From: Straminergon stramineum
Lineage: Eukaryota; Streptophyta; Bryopsida; Hypnales; Calliergonaceae
Reading direction: 5' to 3'
DNA length: 64,000 nucleotides
NCBI GenBank assembly: GCA_963920665.1
Contig: OY987265.1
Coordinates: 625,001 to 689,000 of the forward strand
A program made the position numbers and the translations under genes. Below the pieces are notes generated by a model. That model ran no database searches, was not told the origin of the DNA, and was given only the letters and a program-made list of their open reading frames with translations. Positions 1 through 11,600 of the stretch are shown here, one piece after another; the first letter of the stretch is position 1; the number at the start of each line of letters is the position of its first letter.

Positions 1-115
1 TACGGTTAGTAGTAGGTAGGATCAAAAAGTCCGGCCCGAGCTGCGGCAAAACTTTTGAAGGCTTTTAGGCTTGTTTGTACTTTTAGGTTGTATTTAAGTC
101 AGCTCTTGCGGAGGG

Positions 116-3100
116 TGTCACAGCACAGAGCAAGTAAATTCCTTGTTATACTCACAAAAATCACTCGAGAGCATAACTAAGTGACTCTAAAGATCGAACC
201 CACGAGATTCTGTGAAGTATTTACTTTAATTAAGCAAGTAAGCCTTATTAACCTCTAAACCTTTCTTTTTGGTCTTAGATCTAAAACCGGAAATAACCAA
301 CCACTAGATAGTCTTGGATCGAATTACTTCCGTATTGATTCCCTAAATCTCTGATTGGTCCAATTCAACCCAATCCTAGGACCGCACTACTTCCAATCCT
401 CTCTTTCTCTCTGGGCCAATCCATTCGGGATTGTCCATATGTCTCCTTACTCCTATTCCAATTTAATTTTGCCTCTGTTGGACCATTAGAGGGGTCGCCA
501 CTTGATTTTGTGAGTGGTAGGCCCACCACTCCTTCTGTAGATTATAGTGGCCGAAGGCCCACTATCCTATCTCCTCTTCTCCTAACTAATTCGGATCCAG
601 TTTGATTCCTCACAACAACCCGAACAGTAATCCGATTGGCAGGTCACACAAAAATCCCCCGTATGATCCATTCTTACTACAACGACCTTGATATCAATTC
701 CTTCCCGTGCGAAGCCAAGTGGTCACAAGTATACTTGTCCATTCCAGCGATTACTAGAGCTATTCCGCTTACCAACTAAGGTGGTGAGACCTCTCAGAAG
801 ACCGAACACTCAACTGGGTTTCCTACCCAGGAATTCTAGCGCAACTAAGGATACCCTCCCTATCCGCCTAGCCTAACAATGACTATCTCACCCAGAACTC
901 AAACTCTAGATCTGTCGAGGCACTGAAGTCCACTCCCAACACTTCCACAACCTGCTCACGTATACTAAGGATCGAAAACTTGTACACCAAGGAGAGAAAT
1001 CAAGTCACAAATCGGTCCTACACCTTCCTAACTCCACATCATGCAAAACCTGCCAAGCTTGGGAGATACACACACAACATTAGAGCGCTTATGAAGGTAC
1101 AAGAATTTGCAAAAACAAAACACTCCTAATACCCTTCGTAGGGACTAATTTAAATACAATCAAAAAGTACAAGAGGGCGAAAATGCCTGCAAAAGTTCCA
1201 TTGCGACTTGGGCCGGACTTTTTGGTCCTACCTACTCCTAACCGGATCGGAACAGGATCCGAATCCATTCCTAACATTCCTACTATTTACACACTAAGCA
1301 CCCACCTAAGATCCGATGGTGGCACTATCCGCTCCCGACTCCATCTGTTCGAAGATCTCGTTCAAGTTCCGATTCCACTCCCCCTCCTGAGGATTTGGAA
1401 CATGGTCGCCTTCTGTGGATCCAGGGGTTGAGTCCAATTTAATGGCAGTTCCAAGCATACCAGCCTGATTCCCCCTAGCCTCCGATCTCTTAGACATAGG
1501 GGTGGCATCTTTTCCCTCCCCTACCATAACATCCGAGAACGAATCCGGAAGAGATATATCCGAGAGTCGAATCCCGCGAGAGCAAGTTGCTCCCGACAAT
1601 ATCTGGGTGCTCTCCTCCATCCGGTCCACTGCCTTCTACACCTCCTTCATTGCCGCTTCAACCTGCTCGGCAAAATCTGTGAGAATCCTAACCATCCGAG
1701 AACCGGATGGCTTCTTCTCTTCATGCATCTTCTCATCGAATAGCTTAGCCTTGGCGGCGGCCATTCTGGTCTCCCCGAATGTGGCCTTCACCCGCTCCAC
1801 CATCTTTTGAGCTTCATCCGCCATTGATTGAGTCGCTACAAAGTTCTCCTTGAGCACAAGGAGTTCCGTCTTCACTCGATCCACCTCCTCCTGCAGTCTC
1901 CAGATCTCTATCTCCTGTTTCTGGGACTCAACCGGATTGGAAATGCAGTTGGCTACCTTCTTTGGTAGCTCTCTATCTGGTGGCGCTCCCACCAACTTCC
2001 CGATCAAGAGCAGGATTCTCTGCTTCAGTTCCCAATCCACTCACATTGCACAAGATCTTGACGAGAGGATTGAATGAATCATCGGGACCTGATTCCTCTG
2101 ACAGGGTCTTCTCAACCTTCGGTTTCTCTTCCAGGGCCAAGGTGTCACGAGCGGGTGGCATCCCTCGCTTGTTAGGGGAGGTCATCTTCTGTCGCTTGAT
2201 CAACGGCATCTCCGGTTCCTCCTCCTCTAACTCACTATTCTCCTTGGGTTGGGAACCGGATTCGACTTCATCATCCGTTTCCGATTCCCCGTACCTCAGG
2301 AGAACTTCCTGAGCCCTCCACACCTTCTCCTCTGCTATGCTTAGGAGCTAATGGGAATGGTAGAGATGGATGAGGTAGGGACACATAGGCGTGGCCCTAC
2401 TCTTCCCAACTCTCCCTACGAGCTGGGTGACAAGATCGGAAATGATCCGGGCCCAGTCAACTCTCCAGTCTCCTCTCAAGGCACCAAAGATGGTATTCGC
2501 AAGGGAGATCGTCACCCTCGTTGGCTTTTCCGGATGCAGGATCAATACGAGGAATTGTAGGAGCCGACACTGCCGCTTGTCCACACAGTCCTCTACGTTG
2601 TATCTGTCCTTTGGGTTGATAGCACCTTGGAACTTCCCCTGGATGAACTCGTCTTTCTAGTTCACCATTCCCAATCCCCCTAACCGGAAATTGTATACCT
2701 TTCTCTAGACATCCTCCGTCCAGAGATGCGGAACTACTCTCATGGTGTTGTCAAACTCATTGGACAACTTACCCAAGAGTTCCCTCACCATCACTTCCTC
2801 TCTAAAGCCCGAGGGTTTTTATGCAAACCCCAGGCAACCCATGGAAGTCAAATCCTCCATGAGTTGGAACTTGGCTGGTTCGATAGAGGGATAACCGGAA
2901 TCACCTTCCGAAGCTTCACCTCTACTAAGGATGTACTAGCCTGTCCGCTTCTACTTCTCCTAAGCTGCGGCATAGACATGGACGGGCGCTCAAAATCCCT
3001 TTCCAATTCTACCTCACTCTCTCCTAGCCGCACGTCCTGTTCCTCACTTTCTCTCTCTGATCTCAACTGGAAATCCAAGCTATAATACTAACACAACAAC

Positions 3101-3496
3101 CCTCGCAAAAGGTACTCTCACACAAAACTGACACAGATGGCTAAGTGATAGACACCAACAGGATGCTCAAAGCGTAGAGAGTGCTGAAAAACGAAAAATG
3201 CAAAAGATGTTCAACTGGGCAGGCCAACCCTTATATAGTCGTTGGACCCCCTGCCACCTCATCATGACCTATTCCGGATTCGGTTCCTATATGATATCCA
3301 GTCCATCCCCTATCCGGTCAGACCTCCGTTCTAATCCATTCTCCTCTTGGGACCGGATTTGAGCAAATCCCTACACTATCTCATTTTCCTTCTCTATTTT
3401 AGCTCTCAATGGTTCCTTAGCTAAATCCAGATACCTACCTCTAGTTTCCGGTTAGTTTTACTAGATAAACCAAAAAATTAGAGTTTCACTTCGCCA
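116..3496 (-). mobile_element. LTR-like unit D (minus strand), 3381 bp, inserted into unit E
   Basis: Read on the minus strand, the unit starts TGGCGAAGTG at 3496 and ends GCTGTGACA at 116. It has the same block order as the units at 53757-63901. GAGGG lies immediately left (111-115) and again at 3499-3503, two bases beyond the right end, so the target duplication is recognisable but imperfect. A TATA-like ctatataag lies near 3232-3239, about 260 bp inside the 5' end. There is no terminal direct repeat within the unit and no primer-binding site, so it resembles a solo LTR rather than a small complete retrotransposon. It carries its own broken coding region (1306-2973). Confidence 0.8.
1306..2973 (-). 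pseudogene. Decayed LTR-embedded coiled-coil protein gene of unit D
   Basis: This is a copy of the ~560-residue protein encoded inside each LTR-like unit. From the MPQLRR start at 2973 the minus strand gives, in order, KLSNEFDNT, PHLWTEDV, LHPEKPTRVTISLANTIFG, VDWARIISDLVTQLVGRVGK and CPYLIHLYHSHQLLS. Then come an acidic stretch, a basic LIKRQKMTSPNKRG patch and a heptad-like region (EIEIWRLQEEVDRVKTE, then QVEAAMKE). The tail ends near ADSATIGS. Stops and at least two frameshifts break it, one near 2890 and one near 2040. No function is known to me. A gag-like or accessory element protein is the likeliest class, but that is inference. Confidence 0.7.
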
Positions 3497-4518
3497 TAGA
3501 GGGTATTGTATGTTTTCTTTTTGCAAAATTCTTATACCTTTGTATACGCTCTTGTGTTGTGTATGTATCTCCCAAGCTTGGCAGAGTTGCATGGCGTGGA
3601 GTTAGGAAGGTGTAGGATTGATTTGTGAATTGATTTCTCTCCTTGGTGTGTAAGTTTCCGATCCTCAATGTATGTGAGCGGGTTGTGGAAGTGTTGGGAG
3701 TGGACTTCAGTGCCTCAGTAGATCTAGAGTTTTGAGTTTCGGATGAGAAAGCCGTTGTTAGGCTAGGCGGATAGGGAGGGTATCCTTAGTCATGCTAGAA
3801 CTATTGGGTAGGAAATCTGGTTGAGTGTCCAATCTTTTGAGAGGTCTCATTACCTTAGTTGGTAAACAGAATAGCTCTAGTAAGTGCTGGAACGGACAAG
3901 TACACTTGTGACCACCTAGCTTCGCACGGGTAGGAATTGGCATCAAGGTCGTTGTAGTAAGAAAGGATCGTATAGGAGGTCTCCGTGTGACCTACAAACC
4001 GGATTGATGTCGAGGTTGTTGTGAGGGATCAAATCGGATCCGAGTTAGTTCAAGAGAGGAAGAGATAGGACAATGGGCCTTTAGCCACTATAATCCACGG
4101 AAGGAGTGGTGGGCCTACCACTTACAAAATTAAGTGGTGACCCCTCTGATGGTCAAACAGAGGCAAAACTAAACCGGAATAGGCGTGAGGATATCTACGG
4201 GCAATCCGGAACGGATTAGTCTAGAGGAGTACGAGGATCGGAAGTGGTGTAATCCTAGGATTGGATTAAATTGGATCAACCAGAGATTTAGGGAATCGGG
4301 AAGAGGATGAATCCAGTCTGATACTAACGGTTGGTTGGTTGTTTCCGGTTTTAGATCTAGGACCGGAAGAAAGGTTTAGAGGTTAGTTAGGCTTACTCGC
4401 TTAATAAAGTTAAATACTTCACAGAACCTCGTGGGTTCGATCTTTAGAGTCACTTAGTTATGCTCTAGAGTGATTCTTGTGAATATAACAGGGAATTTAC
4501 TTGCTTTGTGCTGCGACA

Positions 4519-6230
4519 GTCGAGTCTTATATTTTTAGAAATGGCACGAGATGAACTAGAGGGTTCCTAGGATAGTTCTACCCTAGTGTGGGTCCCATCC
4601 AAATCATCCAGCAAGCCCTCCATCCAATCAGCCCAAAACATTGGAAGTAGTTTAAGCAAATCTTGCAATCGAGGGTCACTTAGGCACTTAGTAAAAAGAT
4701 TCATTGCTTGGAAGACATAGTGGACCACACTTAGACACTCAAAGGTAGGAGTCACTTAGTCGAAACCTAGAACCTGGTTGTGTTCGCAAATTACTAACAG
4801 TGGGTAATTTGGCGCTCACATGAACATCTTACCAAAATAGAAATCTAGAGTTAGGGGCTACAAGAAGAAAATGTAAACTTATTTAAAATAGTGAATAGGT
4901 GGAAGCTATACCAAAGAAGCTTAAGAGAAAATTTAGAAGGTCAAGTAGAGTAAGTGGAAGGTAGGACTATAGGTTTGTAGAAGGGGATAAGTAGAGCCCA
5001 TAGGACCCCTCACTTAAGGAAAGGCCAAAAATCCAAGAAACAAAATGATAAAGTATAGCATAAATGTGGATGAAATATTCATAAAAGTGTCTAATTGAGA
5101 CTGAACTCCAAATTTAGATAGAGCCCCTCCTCTTAGACACCCCCATAAAATTTCAAGCCATTCTAAATTAGAGAACTAGACTTGAGACGTGGATGAAGTT
5201 TGATGAACCGAGTAGTGGTCAAACTTCATCCACTTGTAACTTTGGCTAAGAGGGTTGGATATGGTCAAATATTACGTTTTTAGAAAGGGAAAGGAATTAT
5301 CTAGAAGGTTTTGAGGTTAGTTCCTCCCTAACTTGAGTTACACCAAAAATCACAACAGCCTCATCCATTCGGTCAAACGCCAGCATAATTGTATTGGAAA
5401 TTGGATTTGATCATCCTTGCACAATTGGGCACACTTAGGTTATTAAAAAATATTCATTTCTTAGAAGGCACAATGAACTTTGCTTAAACACCAAAAAGTA
5501 GGAGTTACTTGGTGAAACCCCCAGAACCTGGTCATGCTCGCAATTTACCAAGGGTGGATAAATTGGCACTCACATGGACCAATTTGTTGTGTTAGAGGTC
5601 AAGAATCCTCACTTGTGATGAGACAAAATGGTGAAATTGGTGTCAATCCTTTTACATCTAGAGGTTGGACCAATTTGGTGGAGTGAATTTTTTATTCAAA
5701 AAAGATATGATCTCACATGACCCAAGCTCACTGAATTGGATGCACCCAAAATGGAAGGCCAATTCTTGGCCTAAAGCCAATGTCAAATTTCAATTAAACA
5801 TTTTTTATAAAAATATTATTTATTTCAACAAATTAGATATGTTGAATTTTGTGCAATTGTCCTTAAGGAAAATTGGTTCAGCTTATAGGTGTGAAGCAGT
5901 CCTAAAAATTTCAGCCCCTCCTCTCTTTTCTAGGTTTTATTGAATTAGCTCAGCTTTTAGACCTCAAGGCCTCTACACATGAGAGAATTGGCCCCAACTA
6001 TAATCCGATTTTAAGAAGTTGTTGAGGCCAAACTTTCGTCCAAAAGGGATTGAAATTTTGTGCAATTGACTTGAAGGAGATTTGGCCCGGCCTCTAGGTG
6101 TAAAAGTGGCCCTGTGAGCCCCTATTTCGTCACTGGAGACTCACTTATCTTATTTTTAATTTTTTTATGAAAATAAGTGTGGAAAATCATACAAAAAATC
6201 CAAAAAAAAGTGTAAAACCAAAATAGGTGT
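4519..6230. repeat. Degenerate interspersed repeat region, two copies of repeat X
   Basis: There is no supportable gene here. Two copies of an old repeat lie at 4519-4830 (cut at its left by unit E) and 5189-5578; a third copy is at 9909-10298. They share the ordered landmarks CTTATATTTTTAGAAATGGC, TTGCTTGGAAG...CAGTGGAC, AACCTGGTCATGCTCGCAA and GGGTGGATAAATTGGCACTC. The second copy opens with a hairpin at 5189-5233 (GGATGAAGTTT paired with AAACTTCATCC). The short ORF at 5665-5943 has no recognisable domain and is not called. Confidence 0.5.
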
Positions 6231-7720
6231 GTTACATGCCAGTATAGTATTTGGTCATATTTTGAGAGTTTTTACTAATTAGATTCAAATTTTACTTGTA
6301 AATAGATTAGAACCTAACCAATCGTGGTAATTACGAGTTTTGAGCATACTAGGCTCAAAATCCCACATAGAAAGGACATCGCTTGGCTAATATTGGTTGA
6401 GGGACCCCTGGTGAGGCACATAGGTTAGTTCCCGGAGATAGGTTCCAGTTTCCCCATTTCATCGACGAAATAGCGGAACCCCAATTATTGGTTTGCAAAT
6501 GTTGAAAATACCAAGATGGGACTGTGGAGGAATCTTTGGTCCAAGGAAGGTGACTTAGGGTTAAAACCATGCCCGGGAAACAACGGCAAAGTCGGTTTGC
6601 CAAGATTCCCACCGGTGTGGAAGATTCCCTGACCATCGATAATTAAATAAGGGGGTGGATTTTGTTCCCCTAGGCCGATGTGTAGAGTAAAAATATGATC
6701 CTACACATGTGTTGTGGGATTCCATGGGAGGTTCCACAAAAAGTTTCGGAATTTTCTGATAGTCAGAAGATGCCTTTCCGGACGGTCAACTGCCCAAACC
6801 TACGATGAGAAATTCCTAAAAATTCTCCAGGTGGTGGTAAAATCTCACTAAAAATTATGATAGCTTCTTTTATGTTAATAAGACGCTCCAACAAGTTTCA
6901 AGACATTCCGATAGTCAGAAGAACCCGAACTTACAAGATTCCTCAACAATTGACAAAATTTAAAGATTACGGTGGAGTTGACCAGTGGATCAGGAGCATA
7001 CGAAAGTGGAATGGGATCAAAGATAGGTCTTTTCTTACTCCCCCACACCTACTTAAGAGCCTAGGCTAGTTACTTTTTTCAAAAAAGTAAAATTCCAAAA
7101 GTTGGGTTTTTAACCCTTTTGGGTGTTAAGTTGGCGTTAGGTTTCGTTGAAATTTTGAAGTTAGAAAAAAGGGTGGGTGGTTCCTTCAAACTAAAAATGG
7201 CCTTCTGAAGCCAATGGCGCAATCCGTTTGTGATTTGGAGTTAATCTCCAAAAGTTAGAAAATGGACCAGTGTAGAAAGTCAAAATTGGTAAATTAGGGT
7301 GAAAATCCTAATTGATAAGATTACCATGTTGAAATGAGAGGAGATGGGTGCCCTTGAAAGAGTATATAAGGGCACTCATTCTTCTCTCAAATCACCCCCT
7401 TCTAGCCATTATTTTGGCTTTGTAAACACGTTGATTCATTAATTGTGGACTTTTGGCCATTTTTGAGCCAAAGTTGTAAACATGGTGTTTTTGGAGCATT
7501 TCAAGCTCCTTTTGTTACTATTCTGTAAGCCTTGAAGGACATTGGGGTCCCTTCAAGTCTTATTTGTTGTCTTTATACTTGTTTTTGAAGATTTTGGTTG
7601 AAATTTGGTAGTATTTTGGTTGTATTAACTCTTGTTTTGCTATATTCATTGTTCCTTTAAGTCCTTGTTAGAACTTGAGTATTTGGCACTAATCCTAGAG
7701 GATTCTTCCCTTATGATTGG
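6231..7720 (+). mobile_element. Probable old LTR with TATA promoter
   Basis: The stretch starts TGTTACATGCCAGTATAG. Nearly the same 5' sequence recurs at 27320, so this is a repeated element end. A good TATA box (agtatataagggc) lies at about 7360-7370 and is followed by a pyrimidine-rich start-like region, as in LTR promoters. TTGGCGATGCCGCTTAGGGA at about 7717-7736 could be a decayed tRNA-Asp-type primer site. Neither the 3' end nor a target duplication could be fixed, so the right boundary is approximate. The 6355-6636 minus-strand ORF has no recognisable domain. Confidence 0.35.
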
Positions 7721-10700
7721 CGATGCCGCTTAGGGAAAACCTCTAGCTTGTTATGTTATGATTTTGTACTATCACTCTTGATTCATCCTCCTTTAATCTT
7801 TCTTTTGTCAAAATCTTTGTGTGTTATTTTCCATGCTTACCATTACATGGCGAAGCTTTGACTTTGGTTTTTAGAATTTGATAGGAATCTAGTGGGTTTG
7901 GGGAACACAACAAAGTTATAGTTCTTCCTACTTAGAATTTTAGAAACATTACAAAACACGGCAAAGTTTTGAACCTTCTTAAGCCGTTTGGCCTTGTTGA
8001 TAGAAGTTTAGCTAAATTGGCCCTTTCTTTGTGTTAATTTTTATTTAGAACCGAGACCAAGAGTAAAGAGAAGAAGTGACAGTATAGAATTGAGTTTAGA
8101 ATCATAAATTAGAGGTCGAGAGGTTTCCAAAAACATAAGATATGCAAAAATCCGAGTTGAAATGAGTGAGTTATGAGCGGATGAAGTTTAGTATTCAAAT
8201 TGGATGAAAAAGTGTTAAACTCATCCAAACAGAGCAAAAGAGTAGGATTAGAAGGTAGGAAAAAACTAGAGTTTAAATATGTAATCAAAAGTGGATTTGA
8301 GATTACCATCTAAGAATAGTGAGCGGATGAAGTTTTTAATCACCGATTAGCAGTTAAACTTCATCCATGCATAACTTTTTCTAGGAAGGTCCAATTTGCA
8401 AGTGCTTTATGAATTTGGAAAGCTGATTTTAGACTCTAGAAGGAAAAAATACAAAAAATCTAAAAATAGTAATTTGTCAAAAGTCAGACCGAGAGCAAGA
8501 ATACATAGAAGTAGAATTAGGGAGAAGAAATTAAAGATAGAAGCATCAATTAGCATCGAAGAGTGTAGAAATTAGTAACTTCTAGCTCACCACTCTTTCT
8601 CTCATTAGCCTACAAACTATAATAGGGAGAAGTAGAGAAGAAGTTCTATAAAAACATCGCATTCCATTCGTGCAAACTTTCAAAACTCTTCACACACAAA
8701 AATTCTCCAACTCTAACATGCACGTGCAGAATGAAGAAGAGACAGAGCAGCAAGGAGGTTTAGAAGAAAAGAGAGATTAGAAAAGACATCAAGAGAATTT
8801 GAATAGCCAATAGCATAGCAACAAGAGATCGTTGACTTTTAGGATATTGTTCAACTAGATCATAAAGTAGTGGATAGGAATTTATAGAATATACAAATCA
8901 ACAAATTAGAAAATCTAAATAGAAAGAAAAGGAAGAAGTAGGAGAGGAAAGAAAAGAAGAAGTCTCATTAACCTCCACCAACTTGTATTAAAATCACCTT
9001 TTTAAGCGGTAAGCAAAATTTCAAAAAAGACTCCAACATAACAATTGATGGGGAGTTGGAAGGAGTTTATGACCACCTCCTAAATGAGGCAAATTCTACG
9101 GTAAGACACTAATCACTTTAGCTTTCATTCAATTTCTTTGATTAGCTATTTTAACGCTCAACCGAATTATAAGTACAAATCAGAGCGTTAAGAATAAGTT
9201 TTTCTTAAAATACAGATAGAAAATCTGATAGAGCTTTCTTAGAGGTTTCCAAAAATATCTTATACTTAGAAATCGGAGTCAAATTGAGAAAGATATTAGT
9301 AGATGAAGTTTAGGAGTCATAGTGGATGAAAATTAGTCAATTTCATCCCAAAGGAACAAGAATGGAAACTTAGATGGTGTCATAAATCTCAAAGTCAAAG
9401 GTGAAACTTAAAAGAAATTTCAAATTGTAGATTAGTAGGAAATTGCGGATGAAGTTTGGAAACACCGATTAGTAATCAAACTTCATCCACTCATAACTTT
9501 CACTAGGGAATTCCAAAACAAAAGTTCTTTAGTAATATGGATAGGTAAAACTAGGATATACAAGTAATAAAACTCAAAAGTCTAAAAATAGTAAATTGAC
9601 AATAGAAGTCCCACACTTTGAAAACAAAGTAGAACGTGAATTAGAATCTTTTGAAGACAACCAAGTAGGACACTTAGAGTTAGTTTTGGATAGAAGGAAC
9701 TTAGAGAAATCTAGAAGCACTTCGAACTCTAGAAAATACTTAAAACTCCAATAATTATAGAAGGATGAAGTTTGGAACAAAGAATGGATGAAGTCACTCA
9801 AAGATCATCCATTGAACTTTAGACTTGGAACTTGAGTAGAAACTAATAGTATAAAGCTAGAGTCCAAAATTCGTAATCAATCAAAATAAGGAAAGTGTCA
9901 AAAAGAGTGGATGAAGTTTAGATAGCCTCTTAAAACCCCCAACTTCATCCAATCATAACTCCTTGTAGGAATCTCCGATTCTTGCAAGTCTTATGTTTTC
10001 GGAAATGGCGTGATTTGAACTACAACTTAGGAGAGCTAAATTTAGATTGTAAAAAATTTTAATAGAAAACCACAGCGGATGAAAAACTTTATGTTGGTTA
10101 AAACTAATTTTTACAATTAGGTTCGTTTCTAGTGATTTCTTTGAACTTAGGCATTTAGAAAAGAGTCCATTGCTTGGAAGGCTCAGTGGACAACGCTTAG
10201 ACACCCGTTAGTAAATAAAATTAAGACAAAACAAAAAGAACCTATTGTAGAAGTTGTTTACCATGGGTGGGTAAATAAACACTCACAGGCCCTAAGTCAA
10301 CAATTTGGCTTGTGAAAGGAAAGCCTTAACCCTTAAAGGACATATTAGTGATTATGATAATCATCCCTTTTGAAACCATGTGACATCATCTACTTTAAAA
10401 AAAATATCCATTGTAAGTCAAACTTTTGTGCAGGATCTCTCTTTTTTGAACAAAATTCTAAGGATTAACAATTGCACTTATATTGTACATAAAAAGATTC
10501 TTGGTCATCCGTCGAACAAAAAACATCCTCAAGGTCATTTATGGGTTCACTTGTAAGGATGTGGTCCCCCATGACCAAGTTATTCACCAAAATTCTCCAA
10601 TTATTGGACCAATAGGTGCATTCTGTTTTTCTACAATTAAACTTTAAAAGACGGACTAGTGACCGTGAAAATCATGGCTTTTGGAACCATGTGACATCAT

Positions 10701-11100
10701 CTACATTAAAAAATAAATAAATAAATATTCATTGGAGGTCAAAGTACTGTAAAAGATCTCCCCTTTCCACCCCTAATTCCGAGAATGAATAGTTGCACTT
10801 CTGTCCTACACATGAGAATTCCTTGTCATCCATCGGACACAAAACGTCTGTGTCAACATTTAAGGGGTTAACAGTAAAGTCATCCATCAGACCATTCTGG
10901 TAGGCAGCGTCCTCACAGGGATAGACCGACCTCTCCCTTCAGACGGTGTGTCCCGGCCTGGTTCTATTATTCCACTGACGCAGCACGGCATGATTGGGTG
11001 CACCAACTGACGTTTCCACCCGAGGGCTACATTAAGTTAACTGATCTTTTTTTTCAAAGGAACGGTGTGAAAGTAAACTGATCTTAACTTAGGTTACCTT
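7721..11100. repeat. AT-rich repeat-derived region with recurrent GGATGAAGTTT hairpins
   Basis: No gene is supported. Hairpins of the form GGATGAAGTTT...AAACTTCATCC occur at 8325-8366, 9447-9488 and 9909-9950 and are usually followed by an A/CTCATAACTT-like run. Partial copies lie near 8166, 9299 and 9766. A TATA-like ttctataaaaaca near 8650 may mark another old LTR promoter. Repeat X recurs at 9909-10298. Two direct copies of a ~220-310 bp sequence (ACCATGTGACATCATCTAC core) lie at 10339-10560 and 10650-10870. Confidence 0.45.
10339..10870. repeat. Two-copy degenerate direct repeat
   Basis: Copy 1 starts near 10339 and copy 2 near 10650. Both contain TAGTGA, ATCAT, ACCATGTGACATCATCTAC, a poly-A run, ATTGNAGGTCAAA, GATCTC, AATT...TTGCACTT and GGTCATCCNTCGNACA in the same order. 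Copy 2 has a TAAA microsatellite within its A-run. No ORF or target duplication is apparent, and the origin is unknown. Confidence 0.55.
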
Positions 11101-11103
11101 CAG

Positions 11104-11500
11104 TTAAACTTCACTTAGGCTTAAATCAATTCGAGCCGGCCGCAAAGGATGAAATTCGGCACCCCAGCTTACGTTATGTTCGTTGAGCTGCAGGCAGTAC
11201 CTATAAGTGAAGTTAACATCCACCGGCGGGCCTAAGTTACTGTAGACTCCTCGACTCCAAAGAGCCGAAAGATATGATCCCCGGTCCCGATGCTGGGATT
11301 GGATTGCCGGCTGGCTCCACAAGATAGCCTCCAGTACTGTACAGTAGTGGTCAGTGGGTAGTGGGTACGGAATAGGCGGGGGCCCAGGAGGCCAGGAATG
11401 GAGCTGCTGAAAAATCTCTGCCCCGCCGAGCGTGCCATTGGGCAGCTGCTGCCTCGTGGCCAACCTCTTGATTCTCGTCGTACTCTTCGTTGGAGGCGAG
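11104..11500 (-). pseudogene. GC-rich island, possible exon or gene remnant (unknown)
   Basis: About 11100-11600 is markedly GC-richer than the surrounding AT-rich DNA. On the minus strand an open frame runs from about 11500, where TTCCCTGCTGACAG could be a 3' splice site, down to a stop at 11104. It encodes a ~130-residue stretch with TLGGAEIFQQLHSW and a Pro-rich PPGPPPIPYPLP. I recognise no family. No upstream exon, promoter or codon periodicity could be established. It may be an exon, a gene fragment captured by a transposon, or a chance open frame. Confidence 0.25.
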
Positions 11501-11600
11501 ACGATTTGCTGTCAGCAGGGAAGGTCTGCAGTCCTGCCCACACTGTCCTGCACAGAACACTTCGCTCCAAGGTCAGCTCGAGCCATCTCGACTAATTCTA

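Larger units (their letters stand above)
1..4518 (+). mobile_element. LTR-like unit E (plus strand, 5' truncated by the window, split by unit D)
   Basis: Bases 1-115 and 3499-4518 together match the 3' portion of the 3.4 kb LTR-like family seen complete at 55734-59117. Shared landmarks in order are the CCCAAGCTTGG block, the GGCTAGGCGGATAGGGAGGG block, the CCTCTGATGGT...AACAGAGGC block and the terminal GTGCTGCGACA. The 5' part, including the coding region, lies outside the window. Unit D is inserted at 116-3496 within a GAGGG target. The right end CA at 4518 abuts GTCGA, but the matching left TSD is outside the window. Orientation and family membership are clear from direct comparison; the age is unknown. 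Confidence 0.8.
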
